This document shows positions 40,265-49,888 of a DNA stretch of 64,000 nucleotides, piece by piece (the first letter of the stretch is position 1; every line of letters starts with the position of its first letter). The notes under the pieces are model-generated. The model searched no databases. It worked only from the letters and a program-made list of their open reading frames with translations, and was not told the origin of the DNA. The stretch is from assembly GCA_902624455.1 (NCBI GenBank), contig CACNXQ010000006.1, positions 1 to 64,000 of the forward strand. Reading direction: 5' to 3'. A program made the translations under genes and the position numbers. The DNA is from an uncultured Pelagibacteraceae bacterium (GTDB lineage: Bacteria; Pseudomonadota; Alphaproteobacteria; Pelagibacterales; AG-422-B15).

Positions 40265-41533
40265 TTAGGTGGAGATTAAATCTACTCCATGCATGTAAGG
40301 TTTGAGTGCATCAGGAATATCAATAGATCCATCCTCATTCTGATAATTTTCCATCACTGCAATTAATGTTCTTCCTACAGCTAATCCTGACCCATTTAAA
40401 GTATGAATAAATTTTGATAATTTATTTTCTTTATATTTAGAGTTCATCCGTCTTGCTTGAAAGTCACCACAATTTGAGCAACTTGAAATTTCACGATATG
40501 CTTTTTGACCTGGCAACCATACTTCAATATCGTAGGTTTTTCTGGCAGCAAATCCCATATCTTGTGATGATAAAACAACTACTCTATAATGAAGGTCTAA
40601 TCTCTTAAGCACTTCTTCAGCGCAGCTCAACATTCTTTCGTGTTCTTGATTAGATTTTTCTTCAGAAGTCAGACTTACTAATTCGACTTTGTAAAATTGG
40701 TGCTGTCTCATAATTCCTCGGGTATCCTTACCTGCGGCACCAGCTTCAGATCTGAAGCATGGAGTTAACGATACAAATCTTTTTGGTAGTTCGCTATAGT
40801 CAACTGCTGTCTCGCGGGTCATATTAGACAACGGGACTTCAGCTGTTGGAATTAACCAATAGTCATTGGTAGTTTTGAAAAGTTCATCTGCAAATTTAGG
40901 TAAAGTACCAGTACCAAACAAGGCTTGGTCTTTAACTAAAATTGGAACAGAAATTTCCTCATAACCAAATTCTGATGTATGCAAATCAAGCATGTAGTTT
41001 GCTATAGCTCTTTCTAGTTTCGCTAATAAACCGGATTGAATTACAAATCTTGAACCAGAAATTTTAGAAGCTCTGTCAAAACTCATCAAGTTCAGATTTT
41101 CACCTAGTTCAAAGTGCTCCTTAGGCTCAAAATCAATTTTTTTCTTGTTACCCTCTACTTTAATTTCTTTATTGAAACTTTCATCACCAACGGGAACAGA
41201 CTCATCAGGTATATTTGGAATACGTGATAAACAATCATCGATTTTTTTTTGAGAATCTCTCTGTTTAACCTCTAATTCTTGTAATTTATCTTTAAGATTA
41301 GAAACCTCATTTTTATATTTATTAGCTTCATCATTCTTGCCAGATGCTGATAATTCTCCAATTTTTTTTGATTTCTCATTTCTTGCCTCTTGAATAGTTT
41401 GCAGTTCTTTTATTATTTCTCGATTTTCCTTATCAAGCATAAGAACAGTTGCAGATATTTCATCTTGACCCCTCTTTTTAAGGGCTTCATCTAAAAAACT
41501 TGGGTTATCTCTAATTAATTTTAAATCAATCAT
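40265..41533 (-). CDS. serS: Seryl-tRNA synthetase
   Basis: 422-aa class II synthetase with the N-terminal coiled-coil arm (about 30-105) that reads the tRNA-Ser variable arm. The catalytic core follows: TAEVPLSNM, motif 2 FRSEAGAAGKDTRGIMRQHQF, and motif 3 LNGSGLAVGRTLIAVMENYQ. It charges tRNA-Ser (and tRNA-Sec if present). Lies 9 bp after tatC. Nothing unusual. Confidence 0.98.
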   Translation of the reverse strand: MIDLKLIRDNPSFLDEALKKRGQDEISATVLMLDKENREIIKELQTIQEARNEKSKKIGELSASGKNDEANKYKNEVSNLKDKLQELEVKQRDSQKKIDDCLSRIPNIPDESVPVGDESFNKEIKVEGNKKKIDFEPKEHFELGENLNLMSFDRASKISGSRFVIQSGLLAKLERAIANYMLDLHTSEFGYEEISVPILVKDQALFGTGTLPKFADELFKTTNDYWLIPTAEVPLSNMTRETAVDYSELPKRFVSLTPCFRSEAGAAGKDTRGIMRQHQFYKVELVSLTSEEKSNQEHERMLSCAEEVLKRLDLHYRVVVLSSQDMGFAARKTYDIEVWLPGQKAYREISSCSNCGDFQARRMNSKYKENKLSKFIHTLNGSGLAVGRTLIAVMENYQNEDGSIDIPDALKPYMHGVDLIST

Positions 41534-41542
41534 ATGTAATAC

Positions 41543-42316
41543 TTAAGTCTCGTTTCTTTTTTTTTCGATCAACTTTACCGCAAATATTGAAAGTTCATAC
41601 AATATAAGAATTGGTATTCCAAGTCCAATTTGAGAAATTGGATCTGGAGGTGTTAAAATTGCCGCTACTGCAAAAACACCAACAATTACATATTTTCTAT
41701 TCTTTCTAAGTCCTTCAGAGCTGGCAAATCCCATTCTAGCTAAAAGAGTTAGAATTACTGGCAATTGGAAGCTTAATCCAAAAGCAAATATCAATCGCAT
41801 AACTAAACTTAAATATTCATTTACCTTAGCTTCTAATTGAATTGGCAATGATCCATCTCCACCAATTGACTCAAAAGAAAGAAAAAACTTTATGGCCAGT
41901 GGCATAATAAAATAATAAACAAGCGCTGCTCCAATAAAAAATAAAATTGGAGTTGCAATTAAATAAGGCACAACAACAGATTTTTCATTTTTATAAAGTC
42001 CTGGTGCTACAAAAATCCATATTTGAATTAAGATAAATGGCAAAGCAATAAAAATTGAAGCAAATAGCGCTACTTTTAAATAAGTAAAAAAAGTTTCATG
42101 AAGAGCCGTAAATATTAAACGTCGACTTTCATCTCCTGATACTGCATCAGCATATGGCTGTACAAGAAAGTTATATATACTGTCAGCAAATATGTAGGCC
42201 ACTACAAATAACACAGAAATTAGAATTAAGGATTTTATAAGTCGAGATCTTAACTCAACTAGATGCTGAATAAGAGGTTGTTTACTTTCATCAATATTCT
42301 CAGTTTTTTGACTCAT
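41543..42316 (-). CDS. tatC: Sec-independent protein translocase TatC
   Basis: 257-aa inner-membrane protein with six TM segments. The twin-arginine receptor motifs are PLIQHLVELRSRLIKS near the start and AFGLSFQLPVIL in TM4. With TatB it recognises folded precursors with an SRRxFLK-type signal. It overlaps tatB by 17 bp. A likely client in this window is the polyamine-binding protein at 62067. Confidence 0.97.
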   Translation of the reverse strand: MSQKTENIDESKQPLIQHLVELRSRLIKSLILISVLFVVAYIFADSIYNFLVQPYADAVSGDESRRLIFTALHETFFTYLKVALFASIFIALPFILIQIWIFVAPGLYKNEKSVVVPYLIATPILFFIGAALVYYFIMPLAIKFFLSFESIGGDGSLPIQLEAKVNEYLSLVMRLIFAFGLSFQLPVILTLLARMGFASSEGLRKNRKYVIVGVFAVAAILTPPDPISQIGLGIPILILYELSIFAVKLIEKKRNET

Positions 42317-42605
42317 CTTCTTTTTCTTTACTTTCAGTATCTAGAATTGATTTATTGATGGACTCTCTCATTTCTTCAGTAAATCTCTTTGGTTTTTTTC
42401 TTTCAACAGATGATTTTATTTCATCAATGCCAGTATCAGCCGCTATTTCGTTAATACTTGATCTAAATTCACGAGAAAAGTTTTTGATTTTTGTCCACCA
42501 TCGTCCAAATGTTCTAAGTACTGTTGGTAATTCTTTGGGGCCAACAAAAATTATTATTAATGCTGCAATAACTAAATACTCTACTCCACCGATTCCAGGT
42601 AACAT
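42300..42605 (-). CDS. tatB: Sec-independent protein translocase TatB
   Basis: 101 aa: an N-terminal TM with MLPGIGGVEYLVIAALIIIF and the GPKELP motif (22-27), an amphipathic helix and a charged tail. The Glu in the TM region and GPKELP separate it from TatA. Forms the receptor complex with TatC. Shorter than E. coli TatB, in line with compact genomes. Confidence 0.94.
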   Translation of the reverse strand: MLPGIGGVEYLVIAALIIIFVGPKELPTVLRTFGRWWTKIKNFSREFRSSINEIAADTGIDEIKSSVERKKPKRFTEEMRESINKSILDTESKEKEDESKN

Positions 42606-42622
42606 GCTTTTATAATTTAGGG

Positions 42623-42808
42623 TTACTCTTTAGAAGAGTTATCGTCAGATTTATTTATTGATTTTGTCTCGTCTTCGTCGTTTATGCCTTTTTTGAAACT
42701 TTTTACACCTTTTGCAACATCACCCATTAACTCAGAGATTTTTCCTCTACCAAATAAGATTACTAGAAGCGCAACAACAATTAAAATCTGCCAGAAACTG
42801 ATACCCAT
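42623..42808 (-). CDS. tatA: Sec-independent protein translocase TatA
   Basis: 61-aa pore-forming TatA: a short TM ([20 protein letters not shown]), the FGRGKI hinge, the amphipathic helix [13 protein letters not shown] and an acidic/serine tail. First gene of tatABC-serS-surE. Its promoter must lie in the 81-bp gap after fbpC, the right edge of the inserted iron/peroxide island. Confidence 0.95.
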   Translation of the reverse strand: MGISFWQILIVVALLVILFGRGKISELMGDVAKGVKSFKKGINDEDETKSINKSDDNSSKE

Positions 42809-42889
42809 ATTAGCCTCACTAAATATTTATATATTCATTATATATATACTATTCAACTTTAAACAATACAATTAACTAATTCCTAAATA

Positions 42890-43597
42890 CTATTGAATTT
42901 TAACTGCTTTTTCTTTGCTGAGGTGGGTTATGTCTTTTGCTACACCACTTTGTTTTATCATGCCGTTTTCGAGCACAATAACTCTATCTGACATAGCCAA
43001 AGCATCGTCTATATCATGCGATACAATTATGGAGGTTGTATTGTTGTCTTTTAATATTTTTTTAGTTTCTATTCTAAGCTGCACAGTTAGTGATTGATCT
43101 AAAGTCCCGAATGGTTCATCCATCAATAATATTTTTGGCTTAGGCGCCATTGCTCTTGCTATAGCAACGCGTTGCTGTTCACCACTTGATATTTCATGAG
43201 GAAAATTGTGAGCATATCTATCGACCCTAAACAATTTTAAAATATTCATTGCAGTATCAATATTTTCTTTTTTTGAATTGTTTAAACCAAACATAACATT
43301 TTTAATAATTGTAAGATGTGGAAACAGAGCTCTTTCTTGTACAACTAAGCCTACGTTTCTCTTTTCAGTTGGTATTGTGTGTAAATAATCTGAAACAATC
43401 TTATTATTTATTTGGATGCTACCATTAGTTTCTTTTTCTAAGCCAGCAATAATTCTTAGAAGTGTAGTTTTACCACAACCAGATGGTCCGAGTATTGACA
43501 GGATTTCACCTTCTTTAATTTCTAAATCGATATTGGTTAAAACAGTTTTATTCTTTATGTAAGAATGACTTAAATTTTTTATCTCAAGCGTCGACAT
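42890..43597 (-). CDS. fbpC: Fe3+ ABC transporter ATP-binding protein, short form (FbpC-like)
   Basis: 235-aa ATPase with Walker A GPSGCGKTT (37-45), an atypical signature ISSGEQQRVAIARA and Walker B ILLMDEPFGTLD. It ends soon after the H-loop region and lacks the C-terminal regulatory (TOBE-type) domain of about 110 residues found in classical FbpC (about 350 aa). It is 2 bp downstream of the permease gene fbpB. The iron assignment rests on the permease type and the nearby fbpA and irr. Confidence 0.85.
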   Translation of the reverse strand: MSTLEIKNLSHSYIKNKTVLTNIDLEIKEGEILSILGPSGCGKTTLLRIIAGLEKETNGSIQINNKIVSDYLHTIPTEKRNVGLVVQERALFPHLTIIKNVMFGLNNSKKENIDTAMNILKLFRVDRYAHNFPHEISSGEQQRVAIARAMAPKPKILLMDEPFGTLDQSLTVQLRIETKKILKDNNTTSIIVSHDIDDALAMSDRVIVLENGMIKQSGVAKDITHLSKEKAVKIQ

Positions 43598-43599
43598 GG

Positions 43600-45225
43600 C
43601 TAGATTTCCCTACTTGCTGGTCTAGAATTTCTTATTATTCTAGTCAAAATTATAATTGGAATCAATCCTACAGCTACAATAGCAATTGAAGGTGCGGCAG
43701 CATCAAACATTCTTTCTTCTGCCGCAAAAATATATGTATATACGGCAAGAGTATCAAAATTAAATGGTCTTAAAACAAGTGTGGCAGGCAGTTCCTTTAT
43801 TACTTCAGAAAAAACAAGTAATAAACTTGTAAGTAAGCTAGTTTTCAGTAAAGGCGAATGGATATAAGTTAACATGGACCATCCAGAGCTCTTCAGAGTT
43901 CTAGATACATCGTCAATTTTATGATTAATCCTGTGATAGCCTGACTCAAGTGCAGAATTTGATAATGCATAAGATTTAATGACATAAGCAAAGACTAGCC
44001 CAACAAGACTGCCTGTTAGTGCCAAATTAAAAAATTCAATTGTTAAAGCTCTATCAATAAACGTTAAAAATTGCATGATACCTATAGCAAGTATTAAGCC
44101 TGGAACAGCGTAACCAACCGTAAGAAATGAGCTCATGTTGGCAAGGAGTTTATTTTTTTTATATCTAGTTGAGAAGTTAATCAGTAGTGCCAAAATAGTT
44201 GTCAAAACTGCCGCTAGAAATGCTAGTGAAAGAGTGTTCCAAGCAGTAGTAATAAATTTATAATTAAAGAAATCGAGTTTATAGTTCAGTGCCCAATAGG
44301 TAAGCTCCATAACTGGAAGAACAAAGCCTATGAAAATTGGAATAAAACAAGCTAAAAATGCAGAGGCATTATTAATTCCATTTAATTTATTGATTTTAAT
44401 AGGACGAAAAACTGACATCGAATTAGAGTAAGTTGCTTTTCGTCTTGAATATCTCTCAATTACTAAAAAAATTATTACAAATAAAAGTAAGCATGAAGCT
44501 AATTGCATTGCTGTATCTATATCATAAAGGCCATACCAAGTTCTAAATATTCCAGTAGTAAATGTTGATATTGCAAAATGATCTACGGCTCCAAAATCTG
44601 ATAAAGTTTCCATTAAGACCAGCATCACACCAGCTATAAGTGCCGGTCGTATCATTGGAATTCCTAATCTGAAGAAAACTTGAGTCTTATTTAATCCGAG
44701 AGTTCTTCCTGCTTCAATAATTGACCTTGATTGATTTATAAAGGCCATTCTAGATACAAGATAGACATAAGGATATAAAGTGAATGAAAAAACAATTATC
44801 GCTCCTGGAACATTTCTAACTTTTGGAAACAAGGTAAAATCCCTTCCAAGATTAAATATGTCCCTAACTAAGTTATTTGCTGTTCCAAAAGTGTCAAATA
44901 AACCTGTGAATGTATAAGCCAGGATATAAGGAGGTACAGCCAAGGGTAATATTAATGCCCATTCAAAAAAATTTTTTCCAGTAAAATCATGATTAGTGAC
45001 AAGCCAGGCTGTACTTGTTCCAATTATTGAAACAATGATACCAACACCAATAACAAGGTAGATGGAGTTGCTTATGTATAAGAAAAGAACATGATTATAC
45101 AAATGAGACCAGTTATCATTATAAGTTCCAATCAAACTGAATAAAACTATTGCAACAGGAGTTACAAAAAGAATGAATAATAAAAATGGCGTTGTATGCC
45201 AAAATGTTAAATTAAATGACCTCAT
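43600..45225 (-). CDS. fbpB: Fe3+ ABC transporter permease (FbpB-like, fused double permease)
   Basis: 541-aa inner-membrane permease with about twelve TM segments in two homologous halves. Each half has an EAA loop (IIEAGRTLGLNKTQVFFRLGIP near 172-193 and the KIDDVSRTLKSSGWSM region near 433-448). LIAGVMLVLMETLSDFGAVDHFA is typical of ferric-iron FbpB/SfuB proteins. Its partner binding protein is 3.5 kb away at 48763. A palindrome ending 5 bp before its ATG contains the ribosome-binding site. Confidence 0.9.
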   Translation of the reverse strand: MRSFNLTFWHTTPFLLFILFVTPVAIVLFSLIGTYNDNWSHLYNHVLFLYISNSIYLVIGVGIIVSIIGTSTAWLVTNHDFTGKNFFEWALILPLAVPPYILAYTFTGLFDTFGTANNLVRDIFNLGRDFTLFPKVRNVPGAIIVFSFTLYPYVYLVSRMAFINQSRSIIEAGRTLGLNKTQVFFRLGIPMIRPALIAGVMLVLMETLSDFGAVDHFAISTFTTGIFRTWYGLYDIDTAMQLASCLLLFVIIFLVIERYSRRKATYSNSMSVFRPIKINKLNGINNASAFLACFIPIFIGFVLPVMELTYWALNYKLDFFNYKFITTAWNTLSLAFLAAVLTTILALLINFSTRYKKNKLLANMSSFLTVGYAVPGLILAIGIMQFLTFIDRALTIEFFNLALTGSLVGLVFAYVIKSYALSNSALESGYHRINHKIDDVSRTLKSSGWSMLTYIHSPLLKTSLLTSLLLVFSEVIKELPATLVLRPFNFDTLAVYTYIFAAEERMFDAAAPSIAIVAVGLIPIIILTRIIRNSRPASREI

Positions 45226-45230
45226 TTACT

Positions 45231-45255
45231 ACCTTAATATAAGCTTATCTAAGGT
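45231..45255 (-). promoter_or_regulatory. Palindrome covering the fbpB ribosome-binding site
   Basis: On the minus strand ACCTTA (45250-45255) and TAAGGT (45231-45236) flank a near-central ATAAGCTTAT palindrome. The AAGG of TAAGGT is the only plausible Shine-Dalgarno, 6 nt before the ATG, and it is the part paired with CCTT. As RNA this would hide the ribosome site; as DNA it could be an operator. It does not match the Fur or Irr consensus well. Confidence 0.5.
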
Positions 45256-45327
45256 AATTCTAGTGAAAATTAATCAATCAGCTTGGCATTAATAGTTGAT
45301 ATATAAGGAAAAAAATAATAAATTCAG

Positions 45328-45344
45328 TTTAGAATTATTTTAAA
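45328..45344 (+). promoter_or_regulatory. Irr box (ICE motif) at irr
   Basis: TTTAGAATTATTTTAAA matches the alphaproteobacterial iron control element TTTAGAA-N3-TTCTAAA at 13 of 14 defined positions. It ends 5 bp before the irr ATG and overlaps a possible -10 (TAGAAT). This predicts that Irr controls its own gene. Confidence 0.65.
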
Positions 45345-45349
45345 AAAAA

Positions 45350-45766
45350 ATGCAAACTAATAAACACATTTTTGATAAATTAAAGTTTTCGGGATTAAGA
45401 GCTACTAAACAGAGACTTAAAATTGCGAATATACTTTTTGAAAAAAATAAAACGTTTCACTTTTCTATAAGTCAATTAGCTAATTTAATAAATAAAAGGT
45501 ATGGAGATACAGTAGCTTTGGCAACTGTTTATAACACTGTGCATGCTTTTAAAAATCACGGATTCTTAAAAGAAATAGCTATTAATTCGGAACATAGTTA
45601 TTTTGATACTAATACAACTAATCATCACCACTTTTACGATGTTGACAAAGATGAGTTATCAGACATTGAAAACAATGATGTAAGCCCCATCAAAATAAAG
45701 AAAACAATACCTGGCAAAAAAATTAAATCAATTGAAGTTCTCGTTAAAATTTCATCAGAAAATTAA
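45350..45766 (+). CDS. irr: Iron response regulator Irr (Fur family)
   Basis: 138-aa Fur-family repressor: an N-terminal winged helix (GLRATKQRLKIANILF, TVALATVYNTVHAF) and a C-terminal domain with SYFDTNTTNHHHFYDV and ELSDIE, the haem-binding histidine block (His92-94) and spacing typical of Irr rather than Fur or Zur. Irr binds DNA when haem is scarce and is turned over or inactivated by haem. The N-terminal Cys-Pro haem motif of Bradyrhizobium Irr is absent, as in many other Irr proteins. It has an ICE motif at its own start and a second one at katG, 60 bp downstream. Confidence 0.9.
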   Translation: MQTNKHIFDKLKFSGLRATKQRLKIANILFEKNKTFHFSISQLANLINKRYGDTVALATVYNTVHAFKNHGFLKEIAINSEHSYFDTNTTNHHHFYDVDKDELSDIENNDVSPIKIKKTIPGKKIKSIEVLVKISSEN

Positions 45767-45791
45767 TTATATTTTTTATAATCTCACATTA

Positions 45792-48061
<2,270 letters not shown>

Positions 48062-48071
48062 ATAAACTAAG

Positions 48072-48668
48072 ATGACACAACTAAGTTTTGAAGACTTTTA
48101 TAAAGTGCCTGAGATGCAGTTTGATATTGATAGGCTTAGAGAAGATCTAGATAGAGTGCTAGAGAAAAAAGGCTTTGACTCTCTTGGTTTATCTCATTTT
48201 GGCGCAATACCAGTTAATCAGATCCCGAATGATGAGGAGTCTATCAAAGGCCATAATATGAGAGGCATTTATTGGACAACTCCTGATGAGAGTGGAAAGG
48301 AAGTGGCAAGAGATATAAATATTGATGAAGCAAAATATACTCAAGTTGTCCCGGATTTTCAGAAAACTTATTTTGAAGATGTTGTTAGAAAGTTGCGAAG
48401 CAGATTTAAAATCGGTCGCATAAGAATATTGCTTAAAGAACCAAGATCAACTTTAAGTTGGCATCGTGATCCTGAATGTAGACTACACATTCCAATAATT
48501 ACAAATCCAGGCTGTTCAATGGTAATAGAAAATGTTGCAAAACACCTACCAGCAGATGGATCTGTCTGGATTACAAATAACACAAAATATCACAATTTTT
48601 TCAATGGTGGTGAGCAAGCAAGAATACATCTTGTAGCCTGTATGCTGGAAAGTCCTTTTAAAAATTAG
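48072..48668 (+). CDS. Aspartyl/asparaginyl beta-hydroxylase-like 2-oxoglutarate/Fe(II) oxygenase
   Basis: 198-aa cupin-fold protein. WHRDPECRLHIPI gives His131 and Asp133, KYHNFFN gives His174 and ARIHLVACM gives Arg184, the facial triad plus 2-oxoglutarate-binding Arg expected for the Asp_Arg_Hydrox family. No signal peptide, so cytoplasmic. Starts 10 bp after katG and is presumably co-transcribed. The substrate is unknown; it could modify a protein or a small molecule such as a siderophore-like compound (inference). Confidence 0.75.
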   Translation: MTQLSFEDFYKVPEMQFDIDRLREDLDRVLEKKGFDSLGLSHFGAIPVNQIPNDEESIKGHNMRGIYWTTPDESGKEVARDINIDEAKYTQVVPDFQKTYFEDVVRKLRSRFKIGRIRILLKEPRSTLSWHRDPECRLHIPIITNPGCSMVIENVAKHLPADGSVWITNNTKYHNFFNGGEQARIHLVACMLESPFKN

Positions 48669-48748
48669 TATCCTTTCCTCACTTTTTTAAAGAGGTAATT
48701 TGACCTAGGATACTAATGAGAAGAAGAGACGGTGGCCAAATTACCCCT
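48665..48748. repeat. Two interleaved inverted repeats between convergent genes
   Basis: Repeat 1: TTAGTATCCT (48665-48674) and AGGATACTAA (48707-48716), perfect 10 bp. Repeat 2: GGTAATTTG (48694-48702) and CAAATTACC (48737-48745), perfect 9 bp and extendable to 13 of 15. The left arm of repeat 2 lies inside the loop of repeat 1, so the two hairpins exclude each other or form a pseudoknot. It fills the gap between the oxygenase and fbpA stops and probably ends transcription from both sides. Confidence 0.6.
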
Positions 48749-48762
48749 TATGAATGACTAAC

Positions 48763-49794
48763 TTATTGCCATCCAACTCGATCCATCAACTTAACAGCTG
48801 TTGGATTGAATTCACCATAACTTGCTACTGGTGTAGCGTCTTCTTTAAAACCAGTACCAAATTGATTAATTAAATCACTCGGAGCAACACCTTCACGCAT
48901 TGGGTATTCGTAAGTATTGTTTACAATGTGTGCTTGTGCTTCTTCGCCAAGTAAAAATTCAATGAATTTCACTGCATTAGATTTGTTTGGTGCATTTTTC
49001 ATTAGACCAGCTCCACTAACATTTATGTGTGCGCCACGTCCGTCTTGACCTGGGAAATGCAACTGTACTTTTCTAGCAGCAGCTTGTTGTTCTTCACCTT
49101 TTTTACCTGATAGCATCAGACCAATATAATAGCTGTTCGCTATAGCAATATCCGCTTCGCCATTTGCAACAGCCATAATTTGTGCTCTGTCGTTACCTTC
49201 AGGTTTTCTCGCGAAGTTACCAACGAAGTCTTTAGCCCAAGCTTCGATTGTAGCTTCACCATGATTAGCAATCAAAGATGAGACAAGAGATTGGTTGTAC
49301 ATGTTACCTGAACTTCTGATCGCTATTCTACCTTTCCACTTTGAGTCAGATAGATCTTCATAAGTAAGACCAGCCATTTCAGCTTCTGAAACATTTAATG
49401 GATTGTAATAAATAACCCTTGATCTTTTTGCGATACCAACCCATTCATTATTTGGGCCTCTCAGATTGGCAGGCACTATATTGTCAACCATGCTTGAATT
49501 AATGCTTTGGAACATTCCATCTTTTTGAACTTTCCATAAGTTACCAGCGTCAACCGTAATAAATACATCAGCTGGTGAATTAGCTCCTTCAGAAGCCAAT
49601 CTCTCCATAAGCGCTTTACCTTTACCAGATACAACATTAACTTTTATGCCAGTCGCATCAGTAAATTTTTGATAAAGAGCATCATCAGAGTCGTAATGCC
49701 TAGCAGTGTATAAGTTCACTTCACTGGCATAAGCTGCACCGACTGTTACAAAAGTAATAACAGCAGCAGCAAAGATTCTAAAAATACCGTTCAT
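48763..49794 (-). CDS. fbpA: Periplasmic Fe3+-binding protein (FbpA/FutA family)
   Basis: 343-aa type II binding protein with a signal peptide (about 1-23, ending AAYA). The start EVNLYTARHYDSD, the paired tyrosines in NSYYIGLML and GAHINVSGAGLMKNAPNK are typical of ferric-iron binding proteins. It hands Fe3+ to FbpB/FbpC, encoded 3.5 kb away on the same strand and split from it by irr-katG-oxygenase. AAAGGA gives a good ribosome site. Two Fur boxes overlap its promoter. Confidence 0.92.
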   Translation of the reverse strand: MNGIFRIFAAAVITFVTVGAAYASEVNLYTARHYDSDDALYQKFTDATGIKVNVVSGKGKALMERLASEGANSPADVFITVDAGNLWKVQKDGMFQSINSSMVDNIVPANLRGPNNEWVGIAKRSRVIYYNPLNVSEAEMAGLTYEDLSDSKWKGRIAIRSSGNMYNQSLVSSLIANHGEATIEAWAKDFVGNFARKPEGNDRAQIMAVANGEADIAIANSYYIGLMLSGKKGEEQQAAARKVQLHFPGQDGRGAHINVSGAGLMKNAPNKSNAVKFIEFLLGEEAQAHIVNNTYEYPMREGVAPSDLINQFGTGFKEDATPVASYGEFNPTAVKLMDRVGWQ

Positions 49795-49812
49795 AATATT
49801 TTCCTTTTAAAT

Positions 49813-49831
49813 GATAATAATAATCATTCTC
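49813..49831 (-). promoter_or_regulatory. Fur box 1 at fbpA
   Basis: GATAATAATAATCATTCTC (plus strand) matches the classical Fur box at 17 of 19. It lies just downstream of a -10 candidate (TATATG, 49831-49836 on minus), over the expected transcription start. Confidence 0.75.
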
Positions 49832-49842
49832 ATATATACTAT

Positions 49843-49857
49843 TGCAAATGATTATCA
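49843..49857 (-). promoter_or_regulatory. Fur box 2 and -35 region at fbpA
   Basis: TGCAAATGATTATCA fits the 7-1-7 Fur pattern TGATAAT-N-ATTATCA at 12 of 14 and overlaps the -35 candidate TTGATA (49853-49858, minus), which is 16 bp from TATATG. Two boxes suggest strong iron repression. Confidence 0.65.
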
Positions 49858-49888
49858 ATAGCAAAAATGTCACGCCTAGTGATTTAAA

